From Rickettsiales bacterium (GTDB taxonomy: Bacteria > Pseudomonadota > Alphaproteobacteria > Rickettsiales > UBA1997): 5,620 nucleotides of DNA. A model generated the notes under the pieces. That model was not told the DNA's origin, searched no databases, and worked only from the letters and a program-made list of their open reading frames with translations. The translations under genes and the position numbers were made by a program. Position 1 is the stretch's first letter. Each line of letters begins with the position of its first letter. Location: contig CANEUK010000099.1 in the NCBI GenBank assembly GCA_947441695.1, forward strand, positions 1-5,620, read 5' to 3'. This document shows positions 1-5,620 of the stretch, piece by piece.

Positions 1-614
1 GCAATTGCATCTTCAAAATCGGCGCTCATTCCCATTGAAAGTTTTTTTAGATTACTTTTTTTTGCCATTTTGTTCATAAGTGCAAAATATGGCGAAGCCG
101 CTTCAAAGCTTGGTGGAATGCACATTAATCCAGTTATGTTTAATGCACATTCATCGCGACAAAAACTTAAAAAATCTTCAAATTCTGCTGGCAAAATTCC
201 ACCTTTTTGAGGCTCTTCTCCGATATTGATTTGAATAAAAATTTCAGGATTTTTTTGCTTTTTGGCAATTTCTTTTTTTAGTGCCAAAGCTAATTTTTTA
301 TTGTCTAGGGTTTCAATGCAGTCAAATAAATCAACGGCTTGATCGGCTTTGTTGCTTTGCAAGTGACCAATAAAATGCAATTTAATTTCGGGAAATTTTT
401 TTTTAATTTCTGTCCATTTTTCTCGCGCTTCTTTTACGTAGTTTTCGCCAAAAATTTTACATCCCAAATCAATTGCTTCGTAAATTTTTTGTTCAGAAGA
501 TGTTTTAGAAACCGCAACCAAATTTACCGAATCAGCTTCTCTTTTGTAGGTTTGGCAGGCTTTTGCGATTTTGCGATTAATTGAAAGTAAGTTGTTTTTA
601 ATTGAGATTTTCAT
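1..614 (-). CDS. yggS: YggS/PLPBP-family pyridoxal 5'-phosphate homeostasis protein (C-terminus cut by window edge)
   Basis: Translating the minus strand from the ATG at 614-612 gives 204 uninterrupted codons. They match the YggS/PROSC (PLPBP) family, a single-domain PLP-binding TIM barrel in the cytoplasm that buffers free PLP and has no established catalytic reaction. Visible family motifs in order are: LVAVSK with the presumed PLP Schiff-base lysine K37 (E. coli YggS uses K36); FGENYV at 55-60; HFIGHLQSNK at 80-89; IQINIGEEPQKGG at 127-139; GLMCIPP at 162-168; and the phosphate-binding LSMGMSADFEDAI at 192-204. Only the last roughly 25 residues (the usual G-x-x-x-V-R-I-G segment) should lie beyond position 1. 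The start is chosen because it places the lysine at the family's usual distance from the N-terminus. No clear Shine-Dalgarno precedes it. It is divergent from the ThiE-like gene, and the two ATGs share bases 613-614. Confidence 0.95.
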   Translation of the reverse strand, partial: MKISIKNNLLSINRKIAKACQTYKREADSVNLVAVSKTSSEQKIYEAIDLGCKIFGENYVKEAREKWTEIKKKFPEIKLHFIGHLQSNKADQAVDLFDCIETLDNKKLALALKKEIAKKQKNPEIFIQINIGEEPQKGGILPAEFEDFLSFCRDECALNITGLMCIPPSFEAASPYFALMNKMAKKSNLKKLSMGMSADFEDAI

Positions 615-1242
615 GAATCAAAAAATTTTGTTTGAAATAAAAAAGTTCGCTCAAAAACCAGTTTTTTTTACCGATCGAACCAAGGTTTTAAATTTTGATA
701 AAACCATTCAAAACTTGCCAAGAAATTCTACAATTGTAATTCGCGAATATGATTTAGATAAAAAGTCGCGCGAAGAATTTGCTCAAAAAATTATTCAGCT
801 AGCGCGTCCAAAGCAATTGAAAATATTGATTGGAAAAGATTTTGAACTGGCAAGAAAAATCAAAGCAAACGGCGTTCATTTTTCTGATTTAAACAAAATT
901 CCTTTGCAATTTTTAAAGAAAAAATCTCTTCCCAAAGATTTTATTTTTAGCATTTCTTGCCACAGTTTTAGGTCTTTTTTAAAGGCAAAAAAGTTAAAAC
1001 CAGATCTAATTTTTATTTCACCAATTTTTGCCACCACAAGCCATATTGGCGCAACCACTTTTGGTTTAAAAAATTTGGCAAAAATTTCTTTCCAAACCAA
1101 AAAGGCTAAATACCTTGCACATTCACTTTGGGAGCCTCAAATCTTTGCTCTTGGTGGAATCAATTTAAACAACATCAAATCGGTAAGAAAACTTGCCATT
1201 TCTGGCTTTGCGGCCATCGATCTCTTTTGTGAGGAGAATTAA
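613..1242 (+). CDS. ThiE/TenI-family thiamine phosphate synthase-like protein, alphaproteobacterial divergent type
   Basis: This 209-residue protein matches the thiamine-phosphate synthase fold, a TIM barrel that in true ThiE joins HMP-pyrophosphate to the thiazole phosphate. Visible segments are: FFTDR 18-22; VIREYD 42-47 in the place of the classical QLREK; NGVHFSD 86-92; SISCHS 113-118; SPIFATTSHIGA 136-147 in the place of GPIFPTxTK; ALGGI 179-183; and GFAAID 198-203. The fold assignment is sound and the length is normal (about 210 residues). The catalytic assignment is weaker. The lysine ending the PTxTK loop is H144, and the usual N-D of the second strand motif reads LIGKDFEL. As I recall, similar proteins with SHPG-type loops are common in alphaproteobacteria and are annotated as thiamine phosphate synthase. 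The ATG at 613 (M15 of a longer frame opening at 571) is preferred, because 571 would lie deep in the divergent gene. Only a weak GAGA (604-607) precedes it. The stop is 2 bases before the next gene. Confidence 0.8.
   Translation: MNQKILFEIKKFAQKPVFFTDRTKVLNFDKTIQNLPRNSTIVIREYDLDKKSREEFAQKIIQLARPKQLKILIGKDFELARKIKANGVHFSDLNKIPLQFLKKKSLPKDFIFSISCHSFRSFLKAKKLKPDLIFISPIFATTSHIGATTFGLKNLAKISFQTKKAKYLAHSLWEPQIFALGGINLNNIKSVRKLAISGFAAIDLFCEEN
1231..1236 (+). promoter_or_regulatory. Shine-Dalgarno for the GDP-mannose gene
   Basis: GAGGAG lies 8 bases before the ATG at 1245, inside the last codons of the ThiE-like gene (Glu-Glu-Asn-stop). It is the clearest ribosome-binding site in the left half of the window. 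It fixes the start of the GDP-mannose enzyme and suggests cotranslation from one transcript. Confidence 0.75.
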
Positions 1243-1244
1243 AA

Positions 1245-2666
1245 ATGAAAATAACTCCAGTTATACTTTCTGGCGGTTCTGGAACCAGATTATGGCCAGT
1301 TTCACGCAGCTTAAATCCAAAGCAGTTTTTAGATTTTTTTGGCGAAAACTCGTTATTTCAAAAAACTGCTTTGCGCACCAAAAATTTGGCAGATTTTTAT
1401 AGCCCAATTATTATTTGTAATAATGAACATAGATTTAGCGCGTCTGAAGAACTACAAAAAATTAAAATTGAAGCTCAATCAATAATTTTAGAACCAGTTG
1501 CCAAAAACACCGCCCCAGCAATTGCAATTGCTGCGTTAGAGATAATTACAAAAAATCCAAAAAAAGACGATTTAATGTTGGTGATGCCTTCGGATCATTT
1601 AATTAAAGACGAAGATAAATTTATTTTTCAGGTAAAAAAAGCCATAAAATTGGCGCAAAAAGAATATCTGATAACTTTTGGCGTTGTTCCAAATAAACCA
1701 GAAACCGGATATGGATATATTGAGCGTGGCGAAAAATTAACCGAATTTGACGAAGAATTCGCGGTAGAAAAATTTGTTGAAAAGCCAAGCGAACAAAGGG
1801 CAAACGAGTTTTTAAAAAGCGGTAAATATTTTTGGAATAGTGGAATTTTTTTATTCAAAGCTTCGACCTATTTAGAAAATTTACAAAAGCTACAAAACGA
1901 AACCTTTATTTCTTGTTGCAATAGCCACAATAAATCGGTTCGCGACCTAGATTTTATCAGATTATTTGCTGAAGATTTTGAAAAATGCGCCAATATTTCT
2001 GTTGATTATGCAATAATGGAAAAAGCCAAAAAAGTTGCGGTTGTGCCAGTTGAAATTGGCTGGTGCGACGTTGGATCTTGGCAAGCGATTTCGGAAATAA
2101 CTCCAAAAGACGAAAATCAAAATAGTTTAATTGGCGATGTTTCTGCGATAAAAACCAATAATTGTTATATAAATTCTCGTAATCATTTGGTTGCCACAAT
2201 TGGCGTAGAAAATTTGATTATTATCGCGCTTAAAGACGTTGTTTTGATTGCCAATAAAAACAACTCGCAAGACGTAAAAGAGCTGTTTGAAAACTTAAAA
2301 AAACAAAAACGCGAAGAATGTAGGTCGCACACCAAAGTTTTGCGACCTTGGGGCAGTTTTGAAAATATCGATATTTCCAATCGTTTTAAGGTGAAAAAAA
2401 TTGTTGTTAATCCAAAAGCCTCACTTTCTTTGCAAATGCACAATCATCGAGCCGAACATTGGGTTGTGGTTAAAGGAACCGCAAACGTAACTTGCGGCAA
2501 CAAAGAATTTATAATGACCGAAGATGAATCAACTTATATTCCGGTTGGAAAAAAACATCGCCTCGAAAATAGAGGTCAAATTCCGCTTGAATTAATCGAA
2601 GTGCAAACTGGTTCTTATCTTGGCGAAGACGATATAATAAGGTTTAGCGATATTTATGGTAGATAA
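1245..2666 (+). CDS. manC: Bifunctional mannose-1-phosphate guanylyltransferase / mannose-6-phosphate isomerase (type II)
   Basis: The 473-residue product has the full length and two-domain order of the ManC/AlgA/CpsB family. It converts fructose-6-phosphate to mannose-6-phosphate (C-terminal cupin) and mannose-1-phosphate plus GTP to GDP-mannose (N-terminal nucleotidyltransferase), for LPS, capsule or other mannose/fucose-containing glycans. The nucleotidyltransferase signature GGSGTRLWPVSR is at 10-21, with the activator lysine K26 following in NPKQF. ETGYGYI is at 153-159 and the sugar-phosphate motif FVEKP at 177-181. The isomerase domain starts near RPWGSFE (367-373) and carries the metal-binding cupin motif QMHNHRAEHW (397-406) with ligands H399, H401 and E404, plus a later H438 in GKKHRLEN. 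All key residues appear intact, so both activities are expected. A separate phosphomannomutase would be needed for the intermediate step and is not in the window. It lies 2 bases after the ThiE-like gene and 3 bases before ccmB. The symbol follows the family (also called cpsB or algA). Confidence 0.96.
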   Translation: MKITPVILSGGSGTRLWPVSRSLNPKQFLDFFGENSLFQKTALRTKNLADFYSPIIICNNEHRFSASEELQKIKIEAQSIILEPVAKNTAPAIAIAALEIITKNPKKDDLMLVMPSDHLIKDEDKFIFQVKKAIKLAQKEYLITFGVVPNKPETGYGYIERGEKLTEFDEEFAVEKFVEKPSEQRANEFLKSGKYFWNSGIFLFKASTYLENLQKLQNETFISCCNSHNKSVRDLDFIRLFAEDFEKCANISVDYAIMEKAKKVAVVPVEIGWCDVGSWQAISEITPKDENQNSLIGDVSAIKTNNCYINSRNHLVATIGVENLIIIALKDVVLIANKNNSQDVKELFENLKKQKREECRSHTKVLRPWGSFENIDISNRFKVKKIVVNPKASLSLQMHNHRAEHWVVVKGTANVTCGNKEFIMTEDESTYIPVGKKHRLENRGQIPLELIEVQTGSYLGEDDIIRFSDIYGR

Positions 2667-2669
2667 TAA

Positions 2670-3338
2670 ATGAAATATTTGGGTCAAACTTTCTGGATAG
2701 TTTTTTGGCAAGAATTTCTTGTTTCTTGGCAAAATTTTGGCAAAATTTTGGCTAATTTTTTGTTCTTTTTAATTTCGGTCGCAATTTTTTTTATAATTGC
2801 CCAAAACCAACCAAATCAAGAATCTACGGCTTTTTATTCAATTTTAATTATCTGCTTTTCTTTGCTTTCTTGTTTGATTTTTTCTTCTAGCGAATTTTTT
2901 AAAAAAGATTTTGACGATGGAACAATTGAACAAATTTTAGGCTCAATTGACAATTTCGAAACTTTTATTCTGGCAAAAATGCTGTCAAATTGGCTAACCA
3001 ACGCTTTGCCAATTTTAATTTCTATTTTGCCAATTGCTTTATTGGCGGGCTTTGATCTTGATTTTGCTCAAAATTTTTTGCTGCTAATTTTGTTTGCCAC
3101 AATTTCCATCAATTTTATCACTACTTTTTGCGGCAGTTTTGCTGTTTTGACTAATTCAGCTTCGATGGTTGCGGTGATTGCTTTTCCGCTAATTATTCCA
3201 ATTTTGTTGATTGTTTTTGGCGGGCTTGGCGAAAAAGACTTTTTGGCTAGTTTTAAAATATTGTCAGGATTTTGCGTTTTTATTGGCAGCGTTTCGGTTT
3301 TTGGAGCCGCTAAAATTATTAAAATTGCGGCAGAATAA
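2670..3338 (+). CDS. ccmB: Haem exporter / cytochrome c maturation ABC transporter membrane subunit CcmB
   Basis: The 222-residue hydrophobic protein has the normal CcmB length and its hallmark cytoplasmic loop: FFKKDFDDGTIEQIL at 76-90, then FETFILAKMLSNWL at 96-109, corresponding to the family's F..DxxDGTLEQLL...LAK...WL. Six membrane segments can be read at about 25-44, 55-73, 107-128, 134-159, 164-185 and 195-214. CcmB pairs with the ATPase CcmA and with CcmC/D/E in system I cytochrome c maturation at the inner membrane. No ccmA or other ccm gene is adjacent; it follows manC by 3 bases. The ATG at 2670 immediately follows two tandem TAA stops. No good Shine-Dalgarno is visible, so initiation probably depends on coupling with manC. 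It is likely the last gene of the run, because a 160-base non-coding gap follows. Confidence 0.92.
   Translation: MKYLGQTFWIVFWQEFLVSWQNFGKILANFLFFLISVAIFFIIAQNQPNQESTAFYSILIICFSLLSCLIFSSSEFFKKDFDDGTIEQILGSIDNFETFILAKMLSNWLTNALPILISILPIALLAGFDLDFAQNFLLLILFATISINFITTFCGSFAVLTNSASMVAVIAFPLIIPILLIVFGGLGEKDFLASFKILSGFCVFIGSVSVFGAAKIIKIAAE
2728..2749 (+). repeat. 11-bp tandem duplication inside ccmB
   Basis: GGCAAAATTTT occurs twice in direct succession and is followed by a third GGC. The 11-bp period is not a multiple of three, so the two copies are read in different frames (around QNFGKILAN, residues 21-29) and the reading frame stays open. Each copy contains the palindrome AAAATTTT. It lies in the N-terminal amphipathic part of CcmB, before the first membrane segment. 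Confidence 0.7.
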
Positions 3339-3498
3339 TTTTTTACAAACCCAAAAACCTGATTAATTTTTTTGTGAATCGCAAAAAAAACTGCCGAAAA
3401 AATTTTTAAAAACCAAGTTTTTTAACAATCAGTTCAAGTTTTAATTTTTAAAATTCACATTTTAAAAAATTATTTTTTTAACCAAAAACACCTAAAAA
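3339..3498. other. Intergenic gap between ccmB and the LRR pair
   Basis: This 160-base stretch has no credible ORF and is rich in A and T runs. It must hold the end of the upstream transcript and probably the promoter of the LRR genes. I see no hairpin followed by a T tract that would make a convincing intrinsic terminator. CTGCCG at 3391-3396 could pair with CGGCAG at 3328-3333 (end of ccmB), but the loop of 57 bases is too long for a normal terminator. A TTAACA at 3422-3427 and a TAAAAT at 3449-3454 resemble -35 and -10 elements, but their 21-base spacing is too wide, so no promoter is called. Confidence 0.6.
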
Positions 3499-4002
3499 AT
3501 GGAAATAGATAGTTTTGAGTTGTCAATAGCTTCTCTAAAAGAGTGCAAAAAGAATTTAAGTGATTGGGTTAATGAAAATAAAATCAGTGAAGAGCAAAAA
3601 AAATCAAGGCAAACAGCATCTAAAAGAATCTTTGAAGCTAAGGAAGGTAGTCGCAAACAATTGATTCTAGGTAATTTGGAACTCAGTTCTCTTCCTGATG
3701 CAATTTTTGATCTCGAAAACCTTGAGGAACTATATCTAAACAATAATAGACTTAAATCTATTTCCCCTAAAATAGCTAATCTTACTAAGTTAAAACATCT
3801 TGATCTCAAGGGCAGTCCAAAATCTCTTCGTATTCCCAAAGAGATTGTTTCTCTTCTCAACTTACGCAATGTTATTCTTGATAATCCAGATCTCACCGAA
3901 GAAAATTTACAAAAAAATCATCAACCAAATTCAAAAATTATAGTTCGAGAAATAGAGCCTCTAAAACTTCCAAAAACTCAAGAAAAGGAGAAAATGGCAT
4001 GA
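3499..4002 (+). CDS. Leucine-rich-repeat protein with N-terminal helical cap, first of a coupled pair
   Basis: The 167-residue protein has no signal peptide or membrane segment. Residues about 13-50 form a charged, probably helical cap containing LSDWVNENKISEEQKKSR (20-37). LRR units follow: LILGNLELSSLPDAIFDL (55-72), LEELYLNNNRLKSISPKIANL (75-95), LKHLDLKG then IPKEIVSLLNL (98-122), and a degenerate last turn (RNVILDNPDLTEENL). The LP..IFDL...L..LYL..N.L pattern is the roughly 23-residue LRR class, normally a protein-binding surface. The charged tail after residue 138 has no recognised domain. The cap and first repeats are homologous to two modules of the next gene, but this copy is the most diverged. 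The start at 3499 is the only ATG before the cap; no Shine-Dalgarno is evident. Its last codons overlap the next gene in an ATGA. A specific function, such as binding a host or bacterial partner, cannot be assigned. Confidence 0.85.
   Translation: MEIDSFELSIASLKECKKNLSDWVNENKISEEQKKSRQTASKRIFEAKEGSRKQLILGNLELSSLPDAIFDLENLEELYLNNNRLKSISPKIANLTKLKHLDLKGSPKSLRIPKEIVSLLNLRNVILDNPDLTEENLQKNHQPNSKIIVREIEPLKLPKTQEKEKMA
3985..3990 (+). promoter_or_regulatory. Shine-Dalgarno for the second LRR gene
   Basis: AAGGAG lies inside the 3' end of the first LRR gene, 8 bases before the ATG at 3999. It decides that start over the in-frame ATG at 4035 (residue 13). Combined with the ATGA stop/start overlap (3999-4002), it indicates translational coupling of the pair. 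Confidence 0.75.
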
Positions 4003-4856
4003 AGAAAGGTTACTATTTTGAAGAAGAAAGCCCAATGAAAAACCCCTATGAAAAACTTTTTGAAGAAGGCTTAAAAGCTAACGAAGGCTTAAACGCTTGG
4101 GTTGAAGATGAAATTGACGAAGATCAAAAAAATAAAAAGCAAAAGGCAGCGAAAAAAATCTTAAACTGCAAGTTAAACAACTCTGAATCATTAGATTTAT
4201 CTGGCTTAAAACTCACTTCTCTTCCTGACCAAATTTTTGATCTAATCCAGCTCAAAGAGCTTCATCTTGAAGGTAATCAACTCACTTCTATTTCTGGTAA
4301 AATTGCTAATTTTAACAAATTAAAAAATCTTTATTTCGAGAAAGATAGGCCAATTGAAGATTTTCCTAAAATAATAGAGCTTGTCGAAGGCTTAAACGCT
4401 TGGGTCAATGAGCATGATATTGATGGAAAGCAAAAAGAAAGACGAGAAGAAGCGGTCGAAATAATTTTATGGTGCAAATCAACAAACTCTAAATCATTGG
4501 ATTTATCTGGCTTAAAACTCACTTCTCTTCCCGACCAAATTTTTGATCTTACGCAGCTTGAAAATCTCTATCTGGCAGATAATCAACTCACTTCTATTTC
4601 TAATAAAGTTTTTGATCTTCGTAATCTAAAAGAACTTGATTACGAGAAAAACCCAATCCCAAAACCAGAAATTGAAGAAATAGAAAAATTTTTAAGAAAA
4701 AATCAAGAAAGAGCCAAAATAAAAGCAGAACTTATAAAAACCTGCCCAACCTCTGAAGAAATAGAAGATTTTTTAGCTACAAAAAAACCAAGTTGCAATT
4801 TTAAACCTATAAAAGCCGAACCTACAAAACCTCCTTTGCAAGAAATAGGGAAGTAA
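3999..4856 (+). CDS. Leucine-rich-repeat protein with two tandem cap-LRR modules
   Basis: The 285-residue protein has no signal peptide or membrane segment. It contains two copies of one module. Module 1 starts at LNAWVEDEIDEDQK (31-44), followed by SLDLSGLKLTSLPDQIFDL (64-82) and LKELHLEGNQLTSISGKIANF (from about 85). Module 2 starts at LNAWVNEHDIDGKQK (132-146), followed by SLDLSGLKLTSLPDQIFDL (166-184) and LENLYLADNQLTSISNKVFDL. The tail has two related short helices, EIEEIEKFLRKN and TSEEIEDFLATK, then a Lys/Pro-rich end (KPIKAEPTKPPLQ). Each LRR block has only about three turns, so a continuous solenoid would be interrupted by the second cap. LRR domains normally bind proteins; a host-directed or partner-binding role is plausible for an endosymbiont but is inference. 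The start is set by AAGGAG upstream. Leucine is often CTT or CTC, unlike manC and ccmB. Confidence 0.87.
   Translation: MKKGYYFEEESPMKNPYEKLFEEGLKANEGLNAWVEDEIDEDQKNKKQKAAKKILNCKLNNSESLDLSGLKLTSLPDQIFDLIQLKELHLEGNQLTSISGKIANFNKLKNLYFEKDRPIEDFPKIIELVEGLNAWVNEHDIDGKQKERREEAVEIILWCKSTNSKSLDLSGLKLTSLPDQIFDLTQLENLYLADNQLTSISNKVFDLRNLKELDYEKNPIPKPEIEEIEKFLRKNQERAKIKAELIKTCPTSEEIEDFLATKKPSCNFKPIKAEPTKPPLQEIGK
4082..4343 (+). repeat. Cap-LRR module, copy 1 (DNA-level direct repeat)
   Basis: This is the first of two intragenic direct repeats in the second LRR gene. Three blocks are nearly unchanged against copy 2: 4082-4102 (21 of 21 bases identical), 4179-4243 (3 differences in 65 bases, by my reading) and 4275-4295 (21 of 21). 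The sequence between these blocks is more diverged. The offset to copy 2 is 303 bases at the left and 306 at the right, a one-codon indel in the cap. Confidence 0.85.
4385..4649 (+). repeat. Cap-LRR module, copy 2 (DNA-level direct repeat)
   Basis: This is the second copy of the module. Its conserved blocks are at 4385-4405, 4485-4549 and 4581-4601. Two of the three changes in the 65-base block are synonymous (Leu TTA to TTG, Pro CCT to CCC) and the third swaps Glu for Lys. The homology fades after the CGAGAAA shared at 4337 and 4643. The equivalent region of the first LRR gene is recognisable only at protein level. Confidence 0.85.
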
Positions 4857-4881
4857 AAAACTTGGGTTAAAATTAATCAAA

Positions 4882-5620
4882 ATGAACGACTTTTTTAAAA
4901 AAATAATTGCGCCACAGGTTGATTTTGAAGGTGAAAAAAACTTGGAAAAGTTTGTGAAAACTTTTTTTGAGCTTTACCGAATTGAAATTTTTCGCGACGG
5001 GCTTGATTTAATTTTAACCAAACTAGCCCAACAGCAACTAAGGTTTGAAGTTAAGATTATCAAAGGCTGGGACACTAATTTGGGATGTTTTTTAACCGAA
5101 CAAAAAAGTTTTTACGACAAAACTTTAGGCAAAATTTTGCGTCGTCAAAGCCCCAAAATTATTTTGCGCAATTTGTCACATAATCTTATGGCGCATGAAA
5201 TGGCGCACGCTTTTGAATTTGAAAGCGGCTTAAATTTGGGCGAAGAATTTCGCTCTTGCATTGGTTTTGACATGAAAAATCGCGAAGCGCCAATTTTAAC
5301 TTTGCGTGGCGAGGTAAAAAGATTGATGGTTGAAGCCCTAAAAAGCTATAAACCCGAGCAATTTATTTCAGAACTTTTTGCTCGTTATTTTGAACTTTTA
5401 AGCATTTCGCGAAATGTTTGCGAAGTAGGAAGTTTTTCCACGCTTGATGTGACAAGCTTTTTTGAAAACACCACCAACTTTATTGAAAAAATTTTTAACC
5501 CACAAATTAAGGCAAAAATTGATCCAAAAATTGCGGCAGCAACTCTTGAATTGACCAATCAAATTAAGCTTGAAATTCCTAGGCAAAAATTTAGCGAAAA
5601 AATAGAATCAACTCAAAAAA
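4882..5620 (+). CDS. Putative HExxH zinc metallopeptidase, family not recognised (3' end beyond window)
   Basis: The frame opens at the ATG at 4882 and stays open for 246 codons to the window edge. The only in-frame stop upstream is TAG at 4846-4848, with no other start between, so the N-terminus is well fixed although no Shine-Dalgarno is visible. The product is mostly hydrophilic and lacks a signal peptide or membrane helix in the visible part, so it is probably cytoplasmic or exported by a non-Sec route. NLMAHEMAHAFEFESG carries a zinc-binding helix with H105, E106 and H109. A second helix, EQFISELFARYFELLS, 55 residues later, offers E164 as a third ligand; an E-x-F-A-x-x-F helix in this position is typical of gluzincin-like zincins. 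Residues 1-60 are charged and unassigned. Codon style (TTG, CGC, GGC common) resembles the left-hand housekeeping genes more than the LRR pair. Substrate and role are unknown. Confidence 0.8.
   Translation, partial: MNDFFKKIIAPQVDFEGEKNLEKFVKTFFELYRIEIFRDGLDLILTKLAQQQLRFEVKIIKGWDTNLGCFLTEQKSFYDKTLGKILRRQSPKIILRNLSHNLMAHEMAHAFEFESGLNLGEEFRSCIGFDMKNREAPILTLRGEVKRLMVEALKSYKPEQFISELFARYFELLSISRNVCEVGSFSTLDVTSFFENTTNFIEKIFNPQIKAKIDPKIAAATLELTNQIKLEIPRQKFSEKIESTQK

Noticed and set aside
339..584. Plus-strand 81-codon ORF opposite yggS
   Set aside because: It lies antisense to a gene with clear family motifs. Its Phe/Asn-rich translation is the expected mirror of Lys- and Glu-rich coding sequence.
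1621..2443. Several minus-strand ORFs of 60-86 codons inside manC
   Set aside because: All are antisense to a full-length, motif-complete enzyme and show no start signals or recognisable domains.
3328..3396. CGGCAG/CTGCCG inverted repeat considered as a terminator after ccmB
   Set aside because: The arms are 6 bases long, separated by 57 bases, and no clean T tract follows on the plus strand.
3492..3896. Minus-strand 134-codon ORF opposite the first LRR gene
   Set aside because: The Arg/Leu/Ser-rich translation has no motif, and the plus-strand frame encodes a clear LRR protein homologous to its neighbour.
4854..4881. Possible terminator or promoter between the second LRR gene and the peptidase gene
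   Set aside because: The gap is only 25 bases of A/T-rich sequence with no hairpin and no -35/-10 pair that I can support.
5398..5586. Minus-strand 62-codon ORF near the right edge
   Set aside because: It is antisense to the open peptidase frame, which carries a zinc-binding motif and runs through the whole stretch.

Overview
The window is AT-rich (by eye about one third G+C) and densely coded, and most genes are separated by only a few bases. The gene content and the sequence style of the thiamine-phosphate-synthase-like protein (VIREYD, SPIFATTSH) and of CcmB point to an alphaproteobacterium. The strong AT bias and the leucine-rich-repeat (LRR) genes suggest a Rickettsiales-like, host-associated or endosymbiont lineage. 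That placement is inference; no rRNA or other marker gene is present.

Layout, left to right. Positions 1-614, minus strand: a YggS/PLPBP-type pyridoxal-phosphate homeostasis protein, cut at its C-terminus by the window edge. Its start codon overlaps head-to-head with the start codon of the next gene. Positions 613-3338, plus strand: a tight three-gene run. It holds a divergent ThiE/TenI-family protein, a full-length bifunctional mannose-1-phosphate guanylyltransferase/mannose-6-phosphate isomerase (GDP-mannose supply for surface glycans), and CcmB, the membrane subunit of the cytochrome c haem-export ABC transporter. The spacings are 2 and 3 bases. The three functions are metabolically unrelated, so this looks like a compact housekeeping operon and not a pathway cluster.

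Positions 3339-3498 are a non-coding, A/T-run-rich gap. Positions 3499-4856 hold two translationally coupled LRR genes (ATGA overlap with a good Shine-Dalgarno). Together they carry three copies of an unusual module: a charged helical cap (L-x-x-W-V ... I-x-x-x-Q-K) followed by a short LRR block. Two of these modules lie in tandem in the second gene and are still nearly identical at DNA level, so the duplication is recent or homogenised. Leucine codon use here (many CTT/CTC) differs from the TTA/TTG-rich genes to the left, so the LRR pair reads as an accessory insertion between housekeeping genes.

From 4882 to the right edge, plus strand, a further gene runs open off the window. It encodes a protein with a zinc-protease motif, HEMAH, and a plausible downstream glutamate ligand (SELFARYFE), so it is a putative gluzincin-type metallopeptidase of unrecognised family. 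The LRR pair and this putative peptidase are the parts of the window least explained by known housekeeping functions. I see no tRNA, rRNA, CRISPR array, transposase or convincing intrinsic terminator.
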